From NCBI RefSeq assembly GCF_003050925.1, contig NZ_QAOV01000014.1:62001-126000 (forward strand): a DNA stretch of 64,000 nt. The letters are read 5' to 3'. The notes beneath the pieces are model-generated. The model made no database searches. It had not been told where the DNA came from and saw only the letters and a program-made list of their open reading frames with translations. This stretch comes from Pseudomonas sp. GV085 (GTDB lineage: Bacteria; Pseudomonadota; Gammaproteobacteria; Pseudomonadales; Pseudomonadaceae). The stretch's first letter is position 1; each line of letters opens with the position of its first letter. Shown piece after piece: positions 1-9,687 of the stretch. Made by a program: the position numbers and the translations under genes.

Positions 1-38
1 GGCCTGCCAGACAACAGGGCCGTCATTGACACAAAGAC

Positions 39-743
39 TTAACCCGCCAACCCGACAAACATGTCCTGCACGTCGTCGTGGTTATCGAGGCCTTCGAGGA
101 ACGCTTCGACTTCCGCCATCTGCTCATCGCTCAGGCCGCTGACCGGGTTTTTCGGCTGGTAGCCCAGTTTGGCCGACAGCACGGTGAAGCCTTGTTCCGG
201 CAGGGCTTTCTGTACCGCGTCGAGGTCGGTCGGCTCGGTCAGGAACAGGGTTGCACCCTCTTCACCCGGCTCGAAATCCTGTGCACCGGCTTCGATGGCG
301 GCCATTTCCGGATCGGCGTCCGGGGTGTCCGGCGACGCTTCGATCATGCCAACATGGTTGAAGTCCCAGGCCACAGAGCCGGAAGCACCCAGTTGGCCCT
401 TGCGGAACGCCACGCGGATCTCGGCCACGGTGCGGTTGATGTTGTCGGTCACGCACTCAACGATCAACGGCACCTGATGCGGGGCGAAACCTTCATAAGT
501 CACGCGATGGTATTGCACGGTCTCGCCCAACAGGCCCGCGCCCTTCTTGATGGCGCGATCCAGTGTTTCCTTGGGCATCGAAGCTTTCTTGGCCTGTTCA
601 ACCACCAGGCGCAAGTGCGCGTTGGTAGCAATATCAGCGCCGTTGCGCGCAGCAATGGTGATTTCTTTCACCAGTTTGCCGAAGATCTTGCCCTTGGCAT
701 TGGCTGCCGCTTCTTTGTGTTTAACCTTCCACTGTGCGCCCAT
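39..743 (-). CDS. YebC/PmpR-family DNA-binding transcriptional regulator
   Basis: This 234-residue protein has the length and layout of the YebC/PmpR family. It has a basic N-terminal three-helix domain (about residues 1-75, rich in Lys/Ala, with the family's [23 protein letters not shown] segment) followed by two alpha/beta domains, with the VTYEGFAP and VAWDFNHVG segments typical of the second and third domains. The N-terminus ([10 protein letters not shown]) is closer to the YeeN-like branch than to classical YebC, which begins MAGHSKW. Known members bind DNA or act in translation of proline stretches; which applies here cannot be read from sequence. The gene is single, and no terminator was seen in the 38 bases left before the window edge. 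Confidence 0.9.
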   Translation of the reverse strand: MGAQWKVKHKEAAANAKGKIFGKLVKEITIAARNGADIATNAHLRLVVEQAKKASMPKETLDRAIKKGAGLLGETVQYHRVTYEGFAPHQVPLIVECVTDNINRTVAEIRVAFRKGQLGASGSVAWDFNHVGMIEASPDTPDADPEMAAIEAGAQDFEPGEEGATLFLTEPTDLDAVQKALPEQGFTVLSAKLGYQPKNPVSGLSDEQMAEVEAFLEGLDNHDDVQDMFVGLAG

Positions 744-968
744 TTCTCACTCTCTTATCTGTGGCATCTGTGGCGCCGAGACATCTATTGGCCGACGCTT
801 TGTGCAAGTTTATACGGCCTAAAGTTGGCAATCGACCAAAAAATCCCGACTTGCATCGACATCTTCACCAGCGGTTGTAGGGCGATTCGGAAATGTCGCT
901 TTAACGTGCCCGCAATGCGCTGAGGTTTCGTACGCTTTGCACCCTATTCCACGGCAGTAGCGTGTTCG

Positions 969-2390
969 ATGCACAACGACAAGGAAAGTCCCACCATCCT
1001 GACGCTTCTCGACGATGACCTGAGTTTCCAGGTAGTCCGGTTCAGCGGTCATGAAGCACTCAACCAGCCCTATCGATTCGATATCGAGGTTATCGGGCTG
1101 GCACCGGCCCTGAGCCTTGAACGATTGCTGCAGCAACCGGCGTTCCTCGAATTTGGCCACGACCAGGGCATTCATGGCCTGCTGCACAGCGCCAGTTGTG
1201 AACATCGAAGCGGGCACCGGGTCGCTTACAAGCTGGTGCTGGTGTCCCGTGTCCAAGTGCTGGAGCAGCAAGGACGCCGACGAGTTTTCCAGCGCGCCAG
1301 CGTGCCCATGATCCTGCGCCAATTGCTCGAGGAACACGGATTGCCCGCCGGCAGTTATCGCTTTGAACTGGCAACCGGGCACTATCCCCTGCGACCTTTT
1401 TGCATTCAGTACGATGAAACCGACCTGGCGCTGCTGCAACGACTGTGCGAGGAAGAAGGCATCCACTACCACTTCGAGCATCAACGCGACGGCCATGTCC
1501 TGGTGTTGGCCGATGACAGCCTGAGTTTCCCCCAGGAACCGTTGCTCATGCCGATGCGCAGTGACGACCTCGACGAACATCAGGAACCGGTGATCAGCGA
1601 ACTGTTCCAGCGCCATGACGCGACGCTCTCCCCCGTGCGCCCGGGTGCCAGGAATCCTGGTGTAGCGGACACCAGCGACGGCGCAGCCAATCACTCGTTC
1701 GCCACGACAAGACACTTTCCCGCCCACGAACAACAACATCGCGATCAGCTCAGCCGTCGACAACTGGAACGCCTGCGCTGTCGACACCTGCAGATCCACG
1801 GTCAAAGTAATCAGGGTGCATTACGCAGCGGCCGGATCGTACAGGTGGCCGAGCACCCGCTGGCGAATTTCAACGACCAATGGCTGGTCACCGAAATCCG
1901 CCATCAGGGTCGTCATTCATCCATTCTGCTTGACGACACACCCGACATGTCCCCGGGTTACCGCAACCAATTCAGCGCCATCCCCTGGTCGACCGTGTTC
2001 AGGCCCTCGCTCAAACAACCCAGGCCGAGCATTCCCGGGTATCAGCCCGGCCAAGTGTGCGGCCTGGTCGGGCAACCGCCGAGGGTGGATGAGGATGGCC
2101 GGGTTCAGGTGAACCTCTGGCCCGTCACACAATCAGTCGCAGAGGCGTCCGATGGCCTGTGGCTGCCGCTGGCGCTGACCACCGCCGAGGACTGGCTCGA
2201 TCCGTCCCGCCTGCCCTTGGCCGGCAGCGAGGTACTGGTGATTTTCCTCGACAGTGACCCGGATCGCCCGGTGCTCTGTACGGCCATGGGCTCTCGGCCA
2301 CAACCTCGCGGCCCTCGTCCGCGTGAGCCCCGTGGCGATACCCGCCTGCTGTTCGACTGGCTGCTCAGCCGCTCGGACCTTGCGCCCTGA
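969..2390 (+). CDS. Short VgrG-like type VI secretion spike protein
   Basis: This 473-residue protein matches the VgrG/Rhs-Vgr fold. A gp27-like N-terminal part (about 1-340) contains the recognisable segments RPFCIQYDETDLALLQRLCEEEGIHYHFEH and NFNDQWLVTEIRHQG-type. A gp5-like OB domain (about 350-430) follows, with VGQPPRVDEDGRVQVNLW. Family members trimerise to form the tip of the type VI secretion needle. Normal VgrGs run to 600 or more residues and end in a glycine/valine-rich beta-helix spike. This one stops just after the OB fold at a Pro/Arg-rich tail, so the spike is missing. No strong ribosome binding site precedes the ATG, and no hcp, PAAR, effector or other T6SS gene is nearby. It may be an orphan adaptor or a decaying copy. 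Confidence 0.85.
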   Translation: MHNDKESPTILTLLDDDLSFQVVRFSGHEALNQPYRFDIEVIGLAPALSLERLLQQPAFLEFGHDQGIHGLLHSASCEHRSGHRVAYKLVLVSRVQVLEQQGRRRVFQRASVPMILRQLLEEHGLPAGSYRFELATGHYPLRPFCIQYDETDLALLQRLCEEEGIHYHFEHQRDGHVLVLADDSLSFPQEPLLMPMRSDDLDEHQEPVISELFQRHDATLSPVRPGARNPGVADTSDGAANHSFATTRHFPAHEQQHRDQLSRRQLERLRCRHLQIHGQSNQGALRSGRIVQVAEHPLANFNDQWLVTEIRHQGRHSSILLDDTPDMSPGYRNQFSAIPWSTVFRPSLKQPRPSIPGYQPGQVCGLVGQPPRVDEDGRVQVNLWPVTQSVAEASDGLWLPLALTTAEDWLDPSRLPLAGSEVLVIFLDSDPDRPVLCTAMGSRPQPRGPRPREPRGDTRLLFDWLLSRSDLAP

Positions 2391-2393
2391 CAC

Positions 2394-3785
2394 TCAGCCC
2401 TTGTCAGCCTTGCCGGCCGCTGCGGCGAACTTCGCCAGACGCACATCCAGATGCCGCGGCCGACGCCCGTGATCCTCTGCGCGCTCCTTGCGGCGGATGG
2501 CGTTGCGCACCATCAGCGAGCCGATGTAGCGAATCGGTTCCGGCGGGAAAAAACCCAGCGGTCCGTTGACCAGTGGTGAGCGAGTCCAGGGGTTGTCCAG
2601 GCCCAGGACCATCGACGCCAGAATCTGCCCGCCCATATGGCAGGGCCCGACACCGCTGCCGGAGTAGCCAAAACCGTAGAACACATTGCCACTGGCGCTC
2701 ATCTGCCCGAAAAACGGCAGCCCGGTCACCGAACGGTCCGACGGACCATTCCAGGTCGCTTCGACCTTGACGTCGGCAAACGCCGGGAAGAAATTCGCCA
2801 GGCTGCTCTGCAACAAACCGGCGTAAGGCGAAGGTTGATCGAACACCGGCAGCATGCGTCCACCGTAAGCGAAGGTATTGCCACCCTTGCCAAGCATGAT
2901 CCGGCCGTCCGGGGTGTTGTGGTAGTAGTGCACGAAAATCCGTGAATCGAGCACCGTGACGCCGCTGGTCAGGCCGATTTCTTCGAGCAAATCCGGCCGT
3001 GGCTCGGTGATCAGCATGTCGCTGGAAACGATCGCCACACTGCGCTCGAACTGCGGGAACGCTCGGGCCATCCAGGCGTTCATCGCCAGCACCACGCGGT
3101 CGGCGCGGACGGTGCCGCCGGGGGTTTGAATGCCCACCGGCTTGCCCTCTTCCAGCCCGGTCATCGCGGTGTTTTCGTGAATCCTCACGCCCAATTGCAG
3201 GGCAACCCGGCGCAGACCACGCACCAGCTTGCCAGGCTGCACACTGGCCGCGGCCGGAGAAAACCAGCCCTCCAGGTGTTTGCTGGAACCAGCCATGCGC
3301 TGCACATCGGCCACCGGCCGCCGGGTGAACGAGTTGATGCCGTGGCGCTCCAGTGCGGCGATGACCGCATCGGTCGAGCCGCATTGGGCACGGTTGGTGG
3401 CGGTGTAGAGCGTACCGTCAAGGCGGTAATCGGCGTCCACCGCATACTGTTCGCAGAAGGCGCCGATGGCATGGATGCTGCGCTCGGACTCCTTGACCAG
3501 ACGCACGGCCTCTTCGACGCCGAACAAACGCTCAAGGGTGAAATACTTGGCCGACCACGACAGCGCACAACCGCCATTGCGCCCACTGGCACCGGCACCG
3601 CAGATATCCGCTTCGATCAGCAACACGTCCAGCTCGGGGTTCTGCTCCTTGAGCATGATCGCGGTCCACAACCCGGTATAACCGCCGCCGACGATGCACA
3701 CGTCGGCGCGGCTGTCGCCTTGCAGTGGCGGACAGGTTTCGGATGCATCAGCTTTCAAGGCCTGGTCCAGCCAAAAGGGTCTCAT
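2394..3785 (-). CDS. FAD-dependent amine oxidoreductase of the phosphonate cluster
   Basis: This 463-residue enzyme belongs to the DAO/glycine oxidase-type FAD family. The dinucleotide-binding GGGYTG motif lies at residues 33-38, an acidic residue ends the second strand (LLIEAD), and a GASGRNGG motif follows. The C-terminus has the FYGFGYSGSGVG flavin-contacting segment. The start is placed at the ATG preceded by GGAG; the longer reading frame adds ten residues without a ribosome binding site. It lies 68 bases downstream of a phosphonate-type transporter in the same direction and close to phnW/phnX. Related FAD enzymes in such clusters are known to oxidise N-methyl-2-aminoethylphosphonate, and some also plain 2-aminoethylphosphonate, to phosphonoacetaldehyde. 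That role is inferred from context; other secondary amines or amino acids remain possible substrates. Confidence 0.8.
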   Translation of the reverse strand: MRPFWLDQALKADASETCPPLQGDSRADVCIVGGGYTGLWTAIMLKEQNPELDVLLIEADICGAGASGRNGGCALSWSAKYFTLERLFGVEEAVRLVKESERSIHAIGAFCEQYAVDADYRLDGTLYTATNRAQCGSTDAVIAALERHGINSFTRRPVADVQRMAGSSKHLEGWFSPAAASVQPGKLVRGLRRVALQLGVRIHENTAMTGLEEGKPVGIQTPGGTVRADRVVLAMNAWMARAFPQFERSVAIVSSDMLITEPRPDLLEEIGLTSGVTVLDSRIFVHYYHNTPDGRIMLGKGGNTFAYGGRMLPVFDQPSPYAGLLQSSLANFFPAFADVKVEATWNGPSDRSVTGLPFFGQMSASGNVFYGFGYSGSGVGPCHMGGQILASMVLGLDNPWTRSPLVNGPLGFFPPEPIRYIGSLMVRNAIRRKERAEDHGRRPRHLDVRLAKFAAAAGKADKG

Positions 3786-3853
3786 GGGAAAACTCCAGTC
3801 AATGGCCCACACGCCAGCCTGCCGCAGACGCAGCAGGCGACGAGGGACAGGAT

Positions 3854-5179
3854 TCAGATACGCAGGGGTTTGATGGTCATCGCTTTATTGGGCACGTAGG
3901 CGAAGTGAGTACCCAGGCCACCGGGGCGGCTGTTCCAGTGCGGGATCAGCACCAGTGCCGAGAACATGGCGCAGCCAGCGAAGACAATGAACACGGTAAC
4001 GGTGTCGAAGTAGCCTGGCAGCAGGCCACCGAGAATCGCCCCGACTGAGCCGCAGCCGTTGACGAAACCGGCTGCTGTGGCGCCGGCCTTGGCGGTGCCG
4101 AAGTCGATGGCGGCCGCGCCGCTGATCATCGAGTCCGGCCCATAGAGGGTCAGGCCCATGACGAACAGCAGCGCCACCACCAGCAGCACGCTGCCGGTAT
4201 GCAGGGCGCCCATGAAAAATGCCAGGGACACGGTCAGCGCCAACAGGCTGATCACGCAGGCCGGCATGCGCCGGGCGCCGAACAGTTTGTCCGAGGCCAG
4301 GCCGATCATGATCGGTCCGAGCAATCCGGCCAGTTCAAAGGCGGTCGGAATGATCGCCGCGCCGACCTTGCCCACCGAGGGCATCTGTTCGAAAACGATC
4401 ACCGGTCCCCACAGCAGAATCGCGTAGCGCGCCGGTTTGAGCATGAAGTACGCCAGCCCGAGCACCAGCACGGTGCGGTTGCGCAGGATTTCCTTCAATG
4501 GCTCCCACATGCTGATTTTGCTTTGCGCGTCAGCCTGTTCGGCGGTCAGCTCGGGTTCCGGCTCCACCGCCGGCAAGCCGACGTCTTCCGGTTTGTTGCG
4601 TTGGAAAATAAAAAACAGCACGGCGACCAGCCCAACCACCGCCGCACTGGAAACAAACGCCGCATGCCAGCTGCCGATGAGCGTATACGCCCACCAACCG
4701 GCAAACGGCGACGCCACGAGACCGCCAAAGGCGTAGCAGGAACTCCACAGGCCCAATACCCGCCCGCGTTGCTCGGAGGGAAAGAAGCTGCCGAGGTTCT
4801 TGCACAGCCCCGACCAACCGGTGGACTGCGCCAGCCCTTGTATCAGCATGCAGGTAGCGAAAATCGGCAAGGTTGCGAAGTTGCCCATCACCAGCGCCGC
4901 GGCGGCGGAAATCAGCAATCCGCCGAGCACCACCACCCGCGGCCCGAATCGGTCGGCGAGGATGCCCCAGGTGAACTGGCCGACGGCGTAGGCCGTCAGG
5001 TAGATGGCATCGAGGTTGGCCATGGCCATTTTATCGAGCATGAAGGTCGGGTCTTCGCCAATACCGAGTTTGGCGACCGAGAAGGCTTTGCGGGTGAAGT
5101 AGAACGCGGCGTAGGCGAGCCAGGTGATCGCGAAGATCTGCATGCGCCAACGCTTGATGGTGCCGATGTGCTTGTTCAT
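3854..5179 (-). CDS. MFS/OPA-family transporter, probable aminophosphonate importer
   Basis: This 441-residue protein has twelve predicted membrane segments and a central cytoplasmic loop (about residues 200-235, with an acidic EPEPE stretch). Its N-terminal YFTRKAFSVAK segment resembles the signature of the organophosphate:phosphate antiporter group (GlpT/UhpT). It precedes the FAD oxidoreductase in a probable two-gene operon and faces the LysR gene across a 269-base divergent intergenic region. MFS importers for 2-aminoethylphosphonate are known in Pseudomonas, so uptake of 2-aminoethylphosphonate or a relative is the likeliest role. The substrate is inferred from neighbours only. Confidence 0.8.
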   Translation of the reverse strand: MNKHIGTIKRWRMQIFAITWLAYAAFYFTRKAFSVAKLGIGEDPTFMLDKMAMANLDAIYLTAYAVGQFTWGILADRFGPRVVVLGGLLISAAAALVMGNFATLPIFATCMLIQGLAQSTGWSGLCKNLGSFFPSEQRGRVLGLWSSCYAFGGLVASPFAGWWAYTLIGSWHAAFVSSAAVVGLVAVLFFIFQRNKPEDVGLPAVEPEPELTAEQADAQSKISMWEPLKEILRNRTVLVLGLAYFMLKPARYAILLWGPVIVFEQMPSVGKVGAAIIPTAFELAGLLGPIMIGLASDKLFGARRMPACVISLLALTVSLAFFMGALHTGSVLLVVALLFVMGLTLYGPDSMISGAAAIDFGTAKAGATAAGFVNGCGSVGAILGGLLPGYFDTVTVFIVFAGCAMFSALVLIPHWNSRPGGLGTHFAYVPNKAMTIKPLRI

Positions 5180-5448
5180 TGTGGTTCTGACCTCAGGGTG
5201 TGAGTGTGCCGGCAGAATTGGAAGAAAACGCCTGTGTTTTTATTGTTGAGCACTGCGATATCGCCCTGTCCCTACGGCGGATACCGGTCAGATGAGTCCT
5301 GTTTTTTGCACGCCCAGGCTCATGGCACCCGCTGCTGTTCGACTGACCCGTCAGCGGGGCTGAGGTGGATAAAAACAATTACTGATTAATAAGTGAAATC
5401 GATTTATCGTATTTCAAATATAAGGTCAGATTGTTACTGGAGATTCCC

Positions 5449-6321
5449 ATGTCGGTGTCCCACGCCCAGCTCAAAGCCTTCCATGCCGTGGCGGTCCATG
5501 GAGGCTTTACCAAAGCCGCCGAGCGGCTTTTTCTGACGCAGCCGGCGATTTCCGACCAGGTGCGCAAACTCGAAGAGCGCTACGGCGTCTTGCTGTTTCA
5601 CCGCAACAAGCGCTCGGTGCGCCTGACCGATCTGGGCGAGCGCCTGCTGAGCGTTACACAGCGGCTTTTTGTGATTGAGGCCGAAGCCCAGGAGCTGTTG
5701 CAGGATTCCCAGGCCTTGCAGACCGGTAGCCTGATTCTGGCGGTGGATGCACCGGTGCATGTGCTGCCGCAGATTGCCCGCTTCTGCGAACGCTACCCCG
5801 GGATCAGCGTGAAGATCGAAACCGGCAACACCGATGAGTCGCTGTTTCGACTGTTCAACTATCAGGCCGACCTGGCGTTGCTGGGCCGTGACGTCAGCGA
5901 TGAACGCCTGATTTCCCTGCCCCTGCGTAACGACCCGATGGTCGCGTTTGTGTCGCGCAATCACCCTTGGGCCGATCGCGAATCCATCACCCTTGCGGAC
6001 CTCGACGACACGCCACTGGTGTTGCGGGAAATCGGTTCGGTGACCCGGCAGACCCTGGAGGAGGAAATGCAACGCGCCGGGTTCCGCATTCGCCCGGCGA
6101 TTCAGGTCGAAGGTCGGGAGGCGGCGCGGGAAGCGGTGGTGGTCGGGATTGGGGTGGGCGTGGTGTCGGCTGCCGAGTTTGGCGCCGACTCCAGGGTTTG
6201 TGCACTGCCGATTACCGATTGCGAACGACGGCTGACTGAAACACTGGTGTGCTTGCGCGAGCAGAGTTCGCGGCGGGTGGTGGCGACGTTTCTCGAGATG
6301 GTGCGCGAGAGTCTGGTGTAG
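5449..6321 (+). CDS. LysR-type regulator, divergent from the phosphonate transporter
   Basis: This 290-residue LysR-type regulator has an N-terminal winged helix-turn-helix (residues 1-60; GGFTKAAERLFLTQPAISDQ is the recognition region) and a C-terminal periplasmic-binding-like effector domain. The start is the ATG with GGAG eight bases upstream; the longer frame adds six residues with no such site. It is transcribed away from the transporter and oxidoreductase and so probably controls them. Its closest look-alike in the window is the next gene, which converges on it. Shared segments in the effector domain (VLRE.GS.TR.T and GVGVVS) suggest that both read similar ligands, perhaps 2-aminoethylphosphonate or phosphonoacetaldehyde. 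Confidence 0.9.
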   Translation: MSVSHAQLKAFHAVAVHGGFTKAAERLFLTQPAISDQVRKLEERYGVLLFHRNKRSVRLTDLGERLLSVTQRLFVIEAEAQELLQDSQALQTGSLILAVDAPVHVLPQIARFCERYPGISVKIETGNTDESLFRLFNYQADLALLGRDVSDERLISLPLRNDPMVAFVSRNHPWADRESITLADLDDTPLVLREIGSVTRQTLEEEMQRAGFRIRPAIQVEGREAAREAVVVGIGVGVVSAAEFGADSRVCALPITDCERRLTETLVCLREQSSRRVVATFLEMVRESLV

Positions 6322-6333
6322 GCAGGCCAGGCC

Positions 6334-6357
6334 CCTTCGCGAGCAGGCTCGCGAAGG
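6334..6357. repeat. REP-like hairpin between convergent LysR genes
   Basis: An 11-bp palindrome (CCTTCGCGAGC and its complement, three-base spacer) sits in the 51-base gap between two convergent stop codons. It has the REP core found elsewhere in the window and could serve as a bidirectional transcription stop. Confidence 0.7.
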
Positions 6358-6372
6358 AAGCGACCCGGTCTT

Positions 6373-7233
6373 TCAGGTGGGCGCCAACCCGAAAAATGCC
6401 TGAATCAACCGCAAATCCCGTCGCCGCTCCATGCACCCCATCATGTGCCGATTCACCAACCCCTCGCCAATGATCGGCACCGCCGCCACTCGCGGGTCGT
6501 GGCTGACTTCCACCGACGACACCACCCCCACCCCCAGTTCGGCGGCCACCGCCTCGGTTACCGCTTCGCGGCTGTCCAGTTCCAGCAACACCCGTGGATT
6601 GACCCTGGCCTGGGCGCAAGCCTCATCGAAGGTGCGCCGGGTAATCGAACCCGGTTCGCGCAGCACCATGATCACCTGATCCAGCTCTTTGAGCTGCACG
6701 CCTTTGGTCTTCTGCACCCAAGGATGGCCGTCGGGCACCAGTGCGCAAATCCGTGATTCGTTCAGCGCCTGCAGATGCAAGCCTTTGCGCGGCTCGACTT
6801 CGGTCAACACCGCCACGTCGGCATGTTCGGACAACAACGCCGCCAGGGTTTCCTGGGCGTTGCCCAGGCGCAGGTTCACCGTGATCCCCGGATAGCGCGC
6901 GCGCAGGCTGGCAAGCATCGGCATGACCATGTGCGGGCCGTCCGCCGCCACCTCCAGACGCCCGGTCAGCAGTTGCCGGTTGGCTTCGAGCATCACCTGC
7001 GCCTCTTCGGCCAGGCCGAACATCGCCCGGGTGATGGCCGCCAGTTTGGTGCCCTCCTCCGTCAGTTCCACTCGGCGGGCGGTGCGGCGCAGCAAGGTGA
7101 TCTGGTAGTGCTCCTCCAGGGCCTTGATGTGCCCGGTAACCGCCGGCTGGCTGATGAACAGCCGCGCCGCCGCCCGGGTAAAGCTGCCTTCCCGCGCCAC
7201 GGCATCGAATGCGCGCAGCTGAAACAGGTTCAT
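6373..7233 (-). CDS. LysR-type regulator, divergent from phnW
   Basis: This 286-residue LysR-type regulator has an N-terminal HTH (GSFTRAAARLFISQPAVTGH) and an effector-binding domain. It is paralogous to the adjacent LysR protein and is transcribed divergently from phnW across 109 bases, the classical layout for a regulator of the phnWX operon. That intergenic stretch is AT-rich and would hold the LysR operator. Activation of phnWX in response to 2-aminoethylphosphonate is the inferred role; the ligand is not visible in the sequence. Confidence 0.9.
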   Translation of the reverse strand: MNLFQLRAFDAVAREGSFTRAAARLFISQPAVTGHIKALEEHYQITLLRRTARRVELTEEGTKLAAITRAMFGLAEEAQVMLEANRQLLTGRLEVAADGPHMVMPMLASLRARYPGITVNLRLGNAQETLAALLSEHADVAVLTEVEPRKGLHLQALNESRICALVPDGHPWVQKTKGVQLKELDQVIMVLREPGSITRRTFDEACAQARVNPRVLLELDSREAVTEAVAAELGVGVVSSVEVSHDPRVAAVPIIGEGLVNRHMMGCMERRRDLRLIQAFFGLAPT

Positions 7234-7342
7234 GAATAACCCTCACTGATGGCTGGCATAACAACAAACAATTTGATTGATAACACGGCAAATTGCAATT
7301 TAGGCACCAACGCTTCATCCCATCGATTGCGAGGACACGAGA

Positions 7343-8452
7343 ATGAGTACTGCCGAACCCATCCTGCTCACCCCCGGCCCGTTGACCACGTCGCCCCGCA
7401 CCCGTCAGGCGATGATGGTCGACTGGGGTTCATGGGATGACCGTTTCAATCAATTGACCGCCAGCCTCTGCGAGCAACTGCTGGCAATCATCAACGGCGC
7501 CGCCACTCACCACTGCGTGCCCCTGCAAGGCAGTGGCACCTTCGCGGTCGAGGCAGCGATCGGCACGCTGGTGCCTCGCGATGGCAAGATTCTGGTACTG
7601 ATCAACGGCGCCTACGGCAAACGCCTGGCGAAAATCTGTGAAGTGCTCGGCCGCGCCTACAGTACCTTCGAAACCGCCGAAGACGAGCCGACCACCGCCG
7701 CCGACGTCGACCGTCTGCTGCGCGCCGACACCGGCATCACCCACGTCGCCCTGATTCACTGCGAAACCAGCACCGGCATCCTCAATCCGCTGCCGCAGAT
7801 CGCCCAGGTCGTCGCAGAACACGGCAAGCGCCTGATCATCGACGCCATGAGTTCCTTCGGTGCCCTGCCGGTGGATGCGCAGCAAGTGCCGTTCGACGCA
7901 CTGATCGCTGCCTCGGGCAAATGCCTGGAAGGTGTGCCGGGCATGGGTTTTGTCTTCGCTCGCAAAGAATCCCTGGCCAACGCCACCGGTAACTCGCATT
8001 CACTGGCGATGGACCTGCAAGACCAGCACGCCTACATGGCCAAGACCGGCCAGTGGCGCTTCACCCCGCCGACCCACGTGGTCGCGGCGCTGCACGAAGC
8101 CCTGCTGCAATACAACGAAGAAGGTGGCTTGCCTGCACGACACCAACGCTATGCCGCCAACTGCCAGGCGTTGATGGAAGAGATGGGCAAACTGGGGCTG
8201 CGCAGCTTCCTGCCGGCGGTCATTCAGGCGCCGATCATCGCCACCTTTCATGCCCCGAAAGATCCTCGCTACCAGTTCAAAGAGTTCTACGAACGGGTCA
8301 AGGCCAAGGGTTACATCCTCTATCCCGGCAAACTGACCCAGGTCGAAACCTTCCGCGTCGGCTGCATTGGCCATGTCAACCCGGCGCAAATGCGCGAAGC
8401 GGTGGCGGCGATTGCTGAAGTGTTGCGCGAGATGGAAGTGCTGGAAATCTAA
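7343..8452 (+). CDS. phnW: 2-aminoethylphosphonate:pyruvate transaminase PhnW
   Basis: This 369-residue fold-type I PLP enzyme has the PhnW hallmarks. The N-terminus [10 protein letters not shown] is the classical opening. The [10 protein letters not shown] segment binds the cofactor phosphate, and the PLP lysine is in [11 protein letters not shown] (Lys193). It converts 2-aminoethylphosphonate plus pyruvate to phosphonoacetaldehyde plus alanine in the cytoplasm. Length matches the family. phnX follows 152 bases later, separated by a REPIN. Confidence 0.96.
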   Translation: MSTAEPILLTPGPLTTSPRTRQAMMVDWGSWDDRFNQLTASLCEQLLAIINGAATHHCVPLQGSGTFAVEAAIGTLVPRDGKILVLINGAYGKRLAKICEVLGRAYSTFETAEDEPTTAADVDRLLRADTGITHVALIHCETSTGILNPLPQIAQVVAEHGKRLIIDAMSSFGALPVDAQQVPFDALIAASGKCLEGVPGMGFVFARKESLANATGNSHSLAMDLQDQHAYMAKTGQWRFTPPTHVVAALHEALLQYNEEGGLPARHQRYAANCQALMEEMGKLGLRSFLPAVIQAPIIATFHAPKDPRYQFKEFYERVKAKGYILYPGKLTQVETFRVGCIGHVNPAQMREAVAAIAEVLREMEVLEI

Positions 8453-8470
8453 GCCACACCGTATACCCCT

Positions 8471-8560
8471 GTGGGAGCGAGCCTGCTCGCGATAGCGGAC
8501 TGTCAGCCAACACATCCGTCGAATGTCAGGCACTCATCGCCAGCAGGCTGGCTCCCACAG
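8471..8560. repeat. REPIN (paired REP palindromes) between phnW and phnX
   Basis: Two REP cores in opposite orientation (GTGGGAGCGAGCCTGCTCGC and the reverse-complement half CAGGCTGGCTCCCACAG) flank about 50 bases. This is the usual Pseudomonas REPIN layout. Its position inside the phnWX unit may lower phnX expression relative to phnW or stabilise the upstream mRNA. Confidence 0.85.
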
Positions 8561-8604
8561 TAAAAGCAGCCCTCATTAGCCAGTTGCCACAGGACTTGAT
8601 CACC

Positions 8605-9432
8605 ATGAACTACACCAACCCAACCAAACTGCAAGCCGCCATCCTCGACTGGGCCGGCACCGTGGTCGACTTCGGTTCCTTCGCCCCGACGCAGATTTTC
8701 GTCGAGGCGTTCGCCGAATTCGATGTCCAGGTGTCCATCGAAGAAGCCCGTGGCCCGATGGGCATGGGCAAGTGGGACCACATCCGCACCCTGTGCGATC
8801 TGCCGGAAGTTGCCGAGCGTTATCGCAAAGTGTTCGGCCGCACGCCGAGCGATGATGACGTCACCGCCATCTACCAGCGCTTCATGCCGCTGCAAATCGA
8901 AAAAATCGCCGAACACTCGGCGCTGATTCCGGGGGCACTGGAGACCATCGCCAACCTGCGCCAGCAAGGGATCAGGATCGGTTCCTGCTCCGGATACCCG
9001 AAACGGGTCATGGACAAAGTGGTCGAACTGGCCGCCACCAACGGCTACGTCGCCGATCACGTGGTCGCCACCGACGAAGTCCCGAACGGCCGCCCATGGC
9101 CCGCCCAGGCACTGGCCAACGTCATCGCCCTGGGCATTGACGATGTCGCCGCGTGCGTGAAGATCGATGACACTGTGCCGGGCATTCTCGAAGGTCGCCG
9201 CGCCGGCATGTGGACCGTGGCGCTGATCTGCTCGGGTAACGCCCTGGGTCTGGACTACGAAGGTTATCGCGCGCTGGGAAGCGACCAGCTGGACAGTGAG
9301 CGCAAGCGCATCCACACGATGTTCGAAAGTTCGCGCCCGCACTACATGATCGACACCATCACCGATCTGCCGGACGTGATCGCCGACATCGACAAGCGCC
9401 TGGCCAACGGCGAAATGCCGCAGTCCAGCTAA
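8605..9432 (+). CDS. phnX: Phosphonoacetaldehyde hydrolase (phosphonatase) PhnX
   Basis: This 275-residue HAD-superfamily enzyme cleaves the C-P bond of phosphonoacetaldehyde to acetaldehyde and phosphate. The nucleophile motif DWAGT (Asp15) is the HAD motif I with the Trp-Ala typical of phosphonatases. The Schiff-base lysine is in the cap-domain segment [10 protein letters not shown] (Lys56). Motif III and the acidic motif IV appear as KIDDTVPGI. The start is the ATG ten bases after AGGA and gives the family's usual length; an upstream in-frame alternative adds seven residues. It completes the hydrolytic pathway begun by PhnW and perhaps by the FAD oxidoreductase. Confidence 0.96.
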   Translation: MNYTNPTKLQAAILDWAGTVVDFGSFAPTQIFVEAFAEFDVQVSIEEARGPMGMGKWDHIRTLCDLPEVAERYRKVFGRTPSDDDVTAIYQRFMPLQIEKIAEHSALIPGALETIANLRQQGIRIGSCSGYPKRVMDKVVELAATNGYVADHVVATDEVPNGRPWPAQALANVIALGIDDVAACVKIDDTVPGILEGRRAGMWTVALICSGNALGLDYEGYRALGSDQLDSERKRIHTMFESSRPHYMIDTITDLPDVIADIDKRLANGEMPQSS

Positions 9433-9449
9433 AAAACGCAACTCCCCCC

Positions 9450-9549
9450 TGTAGGAGCGAGCTCGCTCGCGATGGTCTCAAGAATGCCGCGGTTACCCGG
9501 TGGGTATGCGTCATCGTTGGCGACCATCGCGAGCGAGCTCGCTCCTACA
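9450..9549. repeat. REPIN downstream of phnX
   Basis: Inverted pair of REP cores (TGTAGGAGCGAGCTCGCTCG at one end, its complement at the other) around about 50 bases. It lies between phnX and the cytochrome b561 gene. The core is the TAGGAGCGAGC variant rather than TGGGAGCGAGC. Confidence 0.85.
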
Positions 9550-9687
9550 GGATTTTTCTGTCTACTACCCGAGCCAGAGCATCCCGCGACCGATCGCCTC
9601 AGGCAAACCCGGTAAAACAGGATTACAGTTAACGCTCACCGTCGGACAAGAACGGTGGCTTTAAACCGGACCTCTGAGGAACACCGT

